DNA of 6,965 nt, taken from assembly GCA_023389425.1 (NCBI GenBank), contig JAEWEK010000366.1:1-6965 (forward strand), written 5' to 3'. This document shows, in pieces, positions 1 to 5,232 of the stretch. A program made the translations under genes and the position numbers. Origin of the DNA: Pseudomonadota bacterium (GTDB lineage Bacteria; Pseudomonadota; Gammaproteobacteria; Burkholderiales; Burkholderiaceae_D). Position 1 is the stretch's first letter, and each line of letters starts with the position of its first letter. Below the pieces are notes generated by a model. That model had not been told where the DNA came from and did no database searches. It saw only the letters and a list, made by a program, of their open reading frames with translations.

Positions 1-42
1 CAGCAACACCATGCCACCGCTCCGGCCACGGGTCCGCATCAT
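1..42 (-). CDS. Partial prepilin-like protein (5' end only)
   Basis: An ATG at 42 overlaps the mshG stop codon in an ATGA arrangement and opens a frame that stays open to the window edge (14 codons: MMRTRGRSGGMVLL). A second ATG directly follows at 39. The visible peptide looks like a type IV prepilin leader: a short basic segment (two to three Arg), a Gly-Gly before the predicted prepilin peptidase cut, then Met-Val-Leu-Leu. In prepilins a hydrophobic helix with Glu at +5 comes next, but that residue lies outside the window. Position directly after mshE and mshG fits, because MSHA clusters carry pilin and minor pilin genes (mshB, mshA, mshC, mshD) downstream. No clear Shine-Dalgarno sequence is visible, so translation may be coupled to mshG. 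Only 14 residues can be judged; which pilin it is cannot be told. Confidence 0.5.
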   Translation of the reverse strand, partial: MMRTRGRSGGMVLL

Positions 43-1277
43 TTCGCGTGATGCAGGGCAGCCTGGCCGAGGTCCCACATCGGCAGGAAAATACCGAGCG
101 CCAGCACCAGCACGACGCCGGCCAGGAAGGTGATCAGGATCGGCTCGATCTGGCTCGACAAGGTCTTGAGCTGGTAATCGACCTCGCGCTCGTACATCTG
201 CGCGATCTCGTCCATCAGCTCATCGAGCGAGCCCGATTCCTCGCCCACCGCGATCATCTGCAGCACCAGAGGCGTGAAGATGCCGGTGGCGGTGGCGGTA
301 CGCAGGATGCTTTCGCCGCGCTCGACACCGTCGCGCATCTGCTCGACCATCGCACTGAGGTAGGCGTTATCGACCGTTTGCGACACCACCGTCAGCCCCT
401 GCACGATCGGCACGCCGCTGCGGATCGCCAGCGAAAAGCTGCGGGCGAAGCGCGCCATCGTCCCCTTATGCAGGATCTTGCCGGCGATCGGCAGGCGCAG
501 CTTGCGCCGGTCCCATTCGAGGCGTCCCGGCGGCGTGCCGATCCAGCCGCGGAAAATCATCGCCGCCGCGATCGCAGCGCCGAGCAGCGCCGGCCAGTAC
601 GCCACCGAGAAGCGCGAGGTGGCGATCAGCACGCGCGTCATCAAGGGCAGCTCCGCGTTCAGCGATGCGAACACGTGTTCGAACTGCGGTATCACCAGCA
701 CGTTGACGATCACGATCGCCACCAGCATCGCGCTCACCACGAAGGACGGATAGCGCAGCGCCGACTTCACGCGCTGGCGCATGTCGCGGTCGAACTCGAG
801 GTGGTCGAACAGGCGCAGGAATACTTCCTCGAGGCGTCCGGTCATTTCGCCGACGCGCACCATCGACAAGTAGAAATTGGAGAAGCAGTCGGGGTGGCGC
901 TTCATCGCGGCCGACAGCTCGCGACCGGCGTCGAGCGACTCGCGCAGATCCTTGACGACCTTGGAGAACGACTTGTTGATCGCGGATTCCTGCAGGCCCG
1001 CCAGCCCGCGCATGATCGGCACGCCGGACTTGAGCAGCGTGTACATCTGGCGGCTGAACAGCTGCACGTCCATCGACGTGACCTTTTGCCGGGTCAGCCG
1101 ATCCCACACGCCGCGCCAGCTCAGCGAACCGCCCTTGCCGCTGGTCGGCGTGATCTCGACCGGCGTGACGCCGCTGCCGAACAACTGGTCGGCGCAGGCG
1201 CCGGCGTCGGCCGCTTCCAGCACGCCGGTCATCAATGCGCCGCTACCGTCACGGCCCTTGTACGCGAAGAACGGCAC
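39..1277 (-). CDS. mshG: MSHA pilus biogenesis protein MshG (GspF/PilC-type platform protein)
   Basis: The 412-residue inner-membrane platform protein of a type IV pilus/type II secretion-type machine. It would connect the cytoplasmic ATPase MshE to pilin assembly. Two T2SSF repeats are visible, about residues 70-195 and 273-400. Each contains the family signature: VGEMTGRLEEVF at 142-153 and VGEESGSLDELM at 344-355. Hydrophobic membrane segments lie at about 178-198, 226-243 and 378-400, the usual three-helix GspF layout, and length is normal. The start is a GTG preceded by GAGGA (1283-1287) at 5-nt spacing, inside the end of mshE; the gap to the mshE stop is 1 nt, so the two are surely co-transcribed. 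The N-terminal MPFFAYKGRDGSG matches the usual MshG/GspF beginning. The name rests on the family features plus the neighbouring MshE; a PilC or GspF paralogue is the alternative. Confidence 0.88.
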   Translation of the reverse strand: MPFFAYKGRDGSGALMTGVLEAADAGACADQLFGSGVTPVEITPTSGKGGSLSWRGVWDRLTRQKVTSMDVQLFSRQMYTLLKSGVPIMRGLAGLQESAINKSFSKVVKDLRESLDAGRELSAAMKRHPDCFSNFYLSMVRVGEMTGRLEEVFLRLFDHLEFDRDMRQRVKSALRYPSFVVSAMLVAIVIVNVLVIPQFEHVFASLNAELPLMTRVLIATSRFSVAYWPALLGAAIAAAMIFRGWIGTPPGRLEWDRRKLRLPIAGKILHKGTMARFARSFSLAIRSGVPIVQGLTVVSQTVDNAYLSAMVEQMRDGVERGESILRTATATGIFTPLVLQMIAVGEESGSLDELMDEIAQMYEREVDYQLKTLSSQIEPILITFLAGVVLVLALGIFLPMWDLGQAALHHAK

Positions 1278-1278
1278 C

Positions 1279-2982
1279 TTATTCCTCTATCTGGTTCGAC
1301 ACGCGCATCGCTTCGGCCACCGTGGTGCGCCCGGCGACCACCAGCTGCACGGCGTGACGGCGCAGCGTGTTCCCGTCCATCTCGGCATGGGCTACCTTGA
1401 GGAAGTGCGAGGGATCCGGATGGTTGGAAGCGTCGATCACGCGGCGCGTCATTTCCAGCAGCTCATACACGCCGGTACGGCCGCGATAACCGGTGCCGTT
1501 GCAGTGCGAGCAGCCGCGCCCATGGAAGTAATGGCCGCTGTCGACGTGGTCGCCCAGTTCCTGGCGCAGCCACGCGCGCTCCACCGGCGACGGCTGGTAT
1601 TCGGTGCTGCAGCTTTCGCAGATCACGCGCACCAGCCGCTGCGCCAGCACGGCCTGCAGCGAGCCGCCCACCATGTAGCGCGGCACGCCCATGTCCATCA
1701 GGCGCAGCGGGGTGCTGGCGGCGTCGTTGGTGTGCAGGGTCGACAGCACAAGGTGGCCGGTCATGGCGGCGCGCAGGCCGATCTGCGCGGTTTCCTGGTC
1801 GCGCATCTCGCCGACCAGCACGATGTCCGGATCCTGGCGCAGCGCCGAGCGCAGCACACGCGCGAAGGTCAGGTCGATCTTGTCGTTGACCTGCACCTGG
1901 TTGATGCCGGCGAGGCGGTATTCGACCGGGTCCTCCACCGTGACGAGCTTTTTCTCGACCGAGTTCAGTTCGGCCAGCGCGCTGTACAGGGTGGTGGTCT
2001 TGCCGGAACCGGTGGGGCCGGTGACCAGCACCAGGCCGTTCGGGCGCTGCACGATGGCGCGGAAGCGCTCGACCAGCGCGGGCGGCATGCCGATCGCGTC
2101 CAGCCGCAGATTGGTATTCCCCTGGTTCAGCAGGCGCATCACGACCGATTCGCCGTATTGCGTCGGCATGGTCGAGATACGCACGTCGAGGCGCTGGTTG
2201 CGCACCTTGACGGCGAAGCGGCCGTCCTGCGGCAGGCGCTTCTCGGAGATGTCGAGGTCGGCCATCAGCTTCAGGCGCAGTGCCAGCGGCGTCGCCACCT
2301 TGATGTCCGCTTCGGTCTGCAGGTGTAGCACGCCGTCGATGCGGAAGCGGATCTGCAGGCGCCCTTCCTGCGGCTCGATGTGGATGTCCGATGCGCGCAC
2401 CTGGGCCGCGTCGTCGAACACCGACTGCAGCAGCTTGACGATCGGCGCTTCTTCCAGGCCCGGGTTGGCGGCCAGCGCGCCGAAGTCGACGAAATCGTCG
2501 CCCAGGTTCTGCTCGACCTCGCGCGCGAGGCCGGTGATCTCGCCTGTGCGGCGGTAGATGCGGTCGATCGCCTGCAGCACCTCGGTCTCGTTGACCACGG
2601 CCAGTTCGACGCCCCGCTTGAGCAGGCGCGCGATCTCGTCATACGCAAACAGGTCGGTCGGGTCGGACACGCCGACCAGCACGGATTCGCGGCGGTCTTC
2701 CAGCACCAGCGCACGGAAGCGGCGCGCGGCCGTTTCGGGCAGCAGCCGCACGACCTCGGCGTTGATGTTGTAGAACTTGAGGTTGATGTAGGGGATATTG
2801 AGCTGGCGGGCCAGCGCGCTGCCGATCTGCTCCTCGGTCACATAGCCGTTCTCGACGAACACCCGGCCAAGCTTGCGGCCACTGCGCTTCTGGTCGGCCA
2901 GCGCGGCGCTCAGTTGTTCTTCGGTGAGCAGCTTCTGCTGTACCAGTATTTCGCCAAGCCGGACTTTTTCGGGCCTTGCCAT
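1279..2982 (-). CDS. mshE: MSHA pilus assembly ATPase MshE (GspE/PilB family, MshEN c-di-GMP domain)
   Basis: A 567-residue cytoplasmic hexameric ATPase that powers pilus extension. The N-terminus carries two 24-residue MshEN motifs, RLG...Q at 8-31 and KLG...Q at 37-60, separated by five residues. This is the spacing known for c-di-GMP binding in MshE. The ATPase core has Walker A GPTGSGKT (322-329), an Asp box VTVEDPVEY (347-355), a Walker B region with GEMRD (391-395), a His box around 409-421 (TGHLVLSTLHTND), and a zinc-type cysteine pair set C455/C458 and C491/C494. The 85-145 stretch (ARRFRALVLEDR, RIYRRT) is very MshE-like as I remember the Vibrio protein. I chose the ATG at 2982, giving MARPEKVRLGEIL, over a TTG at 2997, because the purine-rich GGGGAAGAG (2986-2994) then serves as ribosome binding site. 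mshG follows after 1 nt. No upstream msh genes (mshI-N) are present in the window. Confidence 0.92.
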   Translation of the reverse strand: MARPEKVRLGEILVQQKLLTEEQLSAALADQKRSGRKLGRVFVENGYVTEEQIGSALARQLNIPYINLKFYNINAEVVRLLPETAARRFRALVLEDRRESVLVGVSDPTDLFAYDEIARLLKRGVELAVVNETEVLQAIDRIYRRTGEITGLAREVEQNLGDDFVDFGALAANPGLEEAPIVKLLQSVFDDAAQVRASDIHIEPQEGRLQIRFRIDGVLHLQTEADIKVATPLALRLKLMADLDISEKRLPQDGRFAVKVRNQRLDVRISTMPTQYGESVVMRLLNQGNTNLRLDAIGMPPALVERFRAIVQRPNGLVLVTGPTGSGKTTTLYSALAELNSVEKKLVTVEDPVEYRLAGINQVQVNDKIDLTFARVLRSALRQDPDIVLVGEMRDQETAQIGLRAAMTGHLVLSTLHTNDAASTPLRLMDMGVPRYMVGGSLQAVLAQRLVRVICESCSTEYQPSPVERAWLRQELGDHVDSGHYFHGRGCSHCNGTGYRGRTGVYELLEMTRRVIDASNHPDPSHFLKVAHAEMDGNTLRRHAVQLVVAGRTTVAEAMRVSNQIEE

Positions 2983-2985
2983 GCG

Positions 2986-2994
2986 TCTCTTCCC
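2986..2994 (-). promoter_or_regulatory. Ribosome binding site of mshE
   Basis: The purine run GGGGAAGAG lies 3 nt upstream of ATG 2982, with its G-rich core about 7 nt away. It overlaps the alternative TTG start at 2997, which would have no such site in place, and so supports the ATG start. The match to the anti-Shine-Dalgarno sequence is moderate. Confidence 0.5.
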
Positions 2995-3014
2995 CAATCT
3001 TCAGTAGCGCGGCC

Positions 3015-3050
3015 ATTGTAGTCCAGAAAATGGCTGTGTTTTCATCTGGA
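3015..3050 (-). promoter_or_regulatory. Candidate mshE promoter region with inverted repeat
   Basis: On the minus strand a TACAAT box (3015-3020) matches the sigma-70 -10 consensus in 5 of 6 bases and would place the transcript start roughly 25 nt before the mshE ATG. No convincing -35 hexamer is found at 16-18 nt spacing. Directly upstream is an imperfect inverted repeat, TCCAGA (3045-3050) and TCTGGA (3022-3027), with inner AAAA/TTTT arms offset by two bases. It covers the place where a -35 element or an activator would sit, so it could be an operator. Chance is not excluded for a repeat this short. Confidence 0.3.
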
Positions 3051-3130
3051 AACAGGAGTTGCTGGCGAAATGTTGGAGCCAGGACGGCTCGCGGCGGCCG
3101 GGTGTTGTGCGGCGCCCACGGTAAATTGCC

Positions 3131-3149
3131 ACAGGGAAATTACCCCTGT
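3131..3149 (-). terminator. Weak hairpin after the acyl-CoA operon
   Basis: About 19 nt after the stop of the last MaoC gene the minus strand reads ACAGGG, 7 nt, CCCTGT, a perfect 6-bp stem. A competing 8-bp stem with one mismatch is possible between 3120-3127 and 3137-3144. No T-tract follows, so this is a poor intrinsic terminator. Rho-dependent ending or partial read-through into mshE is just as possible. Confidence 0.25.
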
Positions 3150-3167
3150 CGCCGTCGTCCCGGCGGC

Positions 3168-3623
3168 TCAGGTATAACAGCGCAACACAAACTCCGCCAC
3201 GCACACCGGCTTGATGGCCCCTTCCCGCTCGACCGTCACTTGCCAGACGATCTGCATTGCGCCATCGACCGGCTCGCAAGATTGCAGCAGGAAACGGCCG
3301 CGCACCTTGCTGCCGGCCGGGACCGGCGCGGGAAAGCGCAGGCGGTTCACGCCATAGTTGATGGTCAGGCGCAGGCCGCCGATGCGCAGCGCCGATTCGA
3401 GCATGGCAGGCAGCAGCGACAAGGTGAGGAAGCCGTGCGCGATCGGCACGCCGAACGGCGACTCGCGCTTGCAGCGCTCGGGGTCGACGTGGATCCACTG
3501 GTGATCGTCGGTGGCGTCGGCGAAAGTGTCGATGCGCTGCTGCGGGATGTCGAACCAGCGCGACTGCCCGACCTCGGTGCCGACCAGGGCGCCAAGTTCC
3601 CGCACGCTGGCGATGTCACGCAT
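3168..3623 (-). CDS. MaoC-like (R)-specific enoyl-CoA hydratase
   Basis: A 151-residue single hot-dog-fold protein of the MaoC/R-hydratase family, which adds water across the trans-2 double bond of an enoyl-CoA in the cytoplasm. The catalytic motif is visible as FADATDDHQWIHVD at 34-47: Asp40 and His45, five residues apart as in PhaJ-type hydratases, followed by GVPIAHGFLTLSL (58-70), the usual substrate-side loop and helix. Length is typical for a one-domain member. The start is ATG 3623, because the family sequence begins there (MRDIASVREL) and AGGGGG lies about 5 nt upstream; the frame also extends further upstream, but only as a shadow of the neighbouring gene. It overlaps the preceding MaoC gene by 8 bp (ATGCGTGA) and closes the operon. 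It resembles the Rv0130/NodN-like type more than its neighbour does. The substrate is unknown; it may form a homodimer, or a heterodimer with the other MaoC protein. Confidence 0.88.
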   Translation of the reverse strand: MRDIASVRELGALVGTEVGQSRWFDIPQQRIDTFADATDDHQWIHVDPERCKRESPFGVPIAHGFLTLSLLPAMLESALRIGGLRLTINYGVNRLRFPAPVPAGSKVRGRFLLQSCEPVDGAMQIVWQVTVEREGAIKPVCVAEFVLRCYT

Positions 3624-4080
3624 CGCTGCCCCCTGGCCGGCGCGCGAACATGCCCATGCCTTCGACCGTGCAGACTTCCTCGCCGTGCTGGTTGGTGGCG
3701 ATCCACTTCGACCACGCCACGCCGCGGTCCGGCCTGGAAGCTGATGCCTTGACCCTGGTGGTGATGTAGCGGACCGCGAGTGTGTCGCCCGCACGCACCG
3801 GCTGCTTCCAGCGCACGCTGTCCAGGCCGGGCGAACCCATGCTCGACGCGTTGGCCATCAGGCCGTCGACCACCATGCGCATCATCATGCTGCAGGTATG
3901 CCAGCCGCTGGCGATCACGCTGCCGTAGATGGACTTGGCGGCCGCTTCGCGGTCGACGTGGAAGGGCTGCGGATCGAACTGGCGCGCAAACGCGATGATC
4001 TCATCCTCGCTCACCTCGCGCCGGCCAAGGTCGATCTCCTGGCCTTCGTAGAAGTCCTCGAAATACCAATGCTTGCTCAT
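3616..4080 (-). CDS. MaoC family acyl dehydratase / enoyl-CoA hydratase
   Basis: A 154-residue MaoC-domain protein (hot-dog fold). The N-terminal WYFEDFYEGQEIDLGRREVS is characteristic of the family's acyl dehydratases. The hydratase motif follows at FARQFDPQPFHVD (31-43), giving Asp36 and His41 as the catalytic pair with the normal five-residue spacing, then IASGWHT (56-62). Both catalytic residues are present here and in the next gene, so neither looks like an inactive partner, unlike the mycobacterial ChsH1/ChsH2 pair, in which (from memory) one subunit is degenerate and a DUF35 domain is attached; no DUF35 is present here. The start ATG 4080 overlaps the stop of the upstream dehydrogenase gene as ATGA, with GAAGGA 8 nt upstream. 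A longer open frame reaching to 5094 is only a shadow of that dehydrogenase gene. The predicted role is hydrating the enoyl-CoA made by the dehydrogenase pair. Confidence 0.88.
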   Translation of the reverse strand: MSKHWYFEDFYEGQEIDLGRREVSEDEIIAFARQFDPQPFHVDREAAAKSIYGSVIASGWHTCSMMMRMVVDGLMANASSMGSPGLDSVRWKQPVRAGDTLAVRYITTRVKASASRPDRGVAWSKWIATNQHGEEVCTVEGMGMFARRPGGSDA

Positions 4081-5222
4081 GCGGCGATTCCTTCGGCAAA
4101 GCCGGCTTGCGCGATGAAACGCGCGAGGTGATGGTCCGCGTCGCCCAGCGTCAGTTCGATGGCCGACAGGCGCTTGAAGTAGTGCGATGCCGGCAGTTCG
4201 TCGGTCACTCCCATCCCGCCGTGCAGCTGGACCGCCTGCTGGCCGATGAAGCGCGCAGCCTGGCCGACCCGGTACTTGGCGGCGGACACCACGCGCCGGC
4301 GCTCGGCGGCGTCGGCCGCATCGTACTTGACCGCGGCCAGCAGCGCCATCGAGCGCGCCTGTTCGAGGTGGATGAACATGTCGGCCATGCGGTGCTGCAG
4401 CGCCTGGAATTTGCCGATCGGAACACCGAACTGCTGGCGGGTCTTGAGGTAGTCGAGCGTGGCGTCGAACAGCGCCTCCATCGCCCCCAGCGCTTCCGCA
4501 CAGAGCATGGTTGCGCCGTAGTCGAGCGCGGCGTCGAGCAGCGGCCAGCCCTGCCCTTCCTCGCCCAGCAGCGCGCCGGCGCCGAGCTTCACCTGGTCGA
4601 AGCGGACGTCGGCGGCGCGCAAGCCATCCAGCGTGCGGTAGCCGGTGACGCGCACGCCTGCGGCATCGGCCGGCACAACGAACAGTGAGATGCCGTCGCG
4701 GTCGCGCTGGGCGCCGGCCGTGCGCGCGGACACGATCAGCGCGGCCGCCTCCGCGCCATGGATCACCACCGTCTTCGCGCCATCGACGACATGACCATCG
4801 CTGTCGCGGCGGGCGATGGTGGCGATGTCGGACATGTCGTGGCGCGACTGGCGTTCGCCCAGCGCGCTCGCCAGCTTCATGCCGCCGCTGGCGACGCGCT
4901 CGAGCAGTTCGGCGCGGCCGCCGGCAAGCTTGAGGAACTGCGCGCCCAGCACCGTGGCGAAATACGGCTCGACCACCAGGCCCCGCCCCAATTCGCGCAT
5001 GACGACGAACATGTCGACCGCCGTGCCGTCGAAGCCGCCCTGCGCCGCCGGTACGGGCAAGGCCGTCATGCCCAGTTCGGCCAGCATGTTCCATGCCGCG
5101 TCCGAGGTGCCGGCTGCCGAATGCACGATGGCGCGGCGCGCTTCGAAGCTGTAATCGCGCGCGATCCAGCGCTTGAGCGCGTCGGCGAACTGGAGCTGCT
5201 CTTCCTTGTAGTCGAAGTCCAT
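4077..5222 (-). CDS. Acyl-CoA dehydrogenase, small subunit (PimD/FadE-like, no catalytic Glu)
   Basis: A 381-residue acyl-CoA dehydrogenase family flavoprotein subunit. The N-terminal helical domain (about 1-115), a central beta domain (about 116-215) and a C-terminal helical domain are recognisable. FAD-contact motifs are intact: TRQQFG (261-266) and QLHGGMG (332-338). However, Gly236 (in LDYGAT) sits where the long-chain/isovaleryl type has its catalytic Glu, exactly 26 residues before the conserved Arg262. The other usual Glu site (YEGT near the C-terminus) is replaced by TLGDADHH (358-365). The subunit should therefore bind FAD but be unable to catalyse alone, which fits the small subunit of a heteromeric enzyme such as PimD. 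I chose ATG 5222 because GAGGA lies 5 nt upstream; a GTG at 5234, overlapping the previous stop, would add MRNT and place the ribosome site inside the gene. The MaoC gene follows with an ATGA overlap. Confidence 0.92.
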   Translation of the reverse strand: MDFDYKEEQLQFADALKRWIARDYSFEARRAIVHSAAGTSDAAWNMLAELGMTALPVPAAQGGFDGTAVDMFVVMRELGRGLVVEPYFATVLGAQFLKLAGGRAELLERVASGGMKLASALGERQSRHDMSDIATIARRDSDGHVVDGAKTVVIHGAEAAALIVSARTAGAQRDRDGISLFVVPADAAGVRVTGYRTLDGLRAADVRFDQVKLGAGALLGEEGQGWPLLDAALDYGATMLCAEALGAMEALFDATLDYLKTRQQFGVPIGKFQALQHRMADMFIHLEQARSMALLAAVKYDAADAAERRRVVSAAKYRVGQAARFIGQQAVQLHGGMGVTDELPASHYFKRLSAIELTLGDADHHLARFIAQAGFAEGIAA

Positions 5223-5227
5223 GGTGT

Positions 5228-5232
5228 TCCTC
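5228..5232 (-). promoter_or_regulatory. Ribosome binding site deciding the small-subunit start
   Basis: GAGGA lies 5 nt before ATG 5222 and overlaps the stop codon of the large-subunit gene (TGA, 5231-5233). This favours ATG 5222 over the in-frame GTG at 5234, and suggests that ribosomes ending the large subunit re-initiate at once on the small one, keeping the two subunits in ratio. Confidence 0.6.

Noticed and set aside
48..1400. Long plus-strand open frame (450 codons) opposite mshG
   Set aside because: It is exactly antisense to a well-supported gene, and its product is His/Arg/Ala/Gln-rich with no domain, as is typical of shadow frames in GC-rich DNA.
877..2328. Long plus-strand open frame opposite mshG and mshE
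   Set aside because: It spans two convincing minus-strand genes and encodes a low-quality His/Arg/Ala-rich product with no recognisable motif.
2983..2997. TTG start at 2997 for mshE
   Set aside because: TTG is a rare start, and ATG 2982 has a purine-rich ribosome site and gives the usual MshE N-terminus.
4081..5094. N-terminal extension of the first MaoC gene into a long fused protein
   Set aside because: The additional residues are Arg/Ala/Gly-rich frame-shadow of the small dehydrogenase subunit; the family sequence starts cleanly at ATG 4080 with its own ribosome site.
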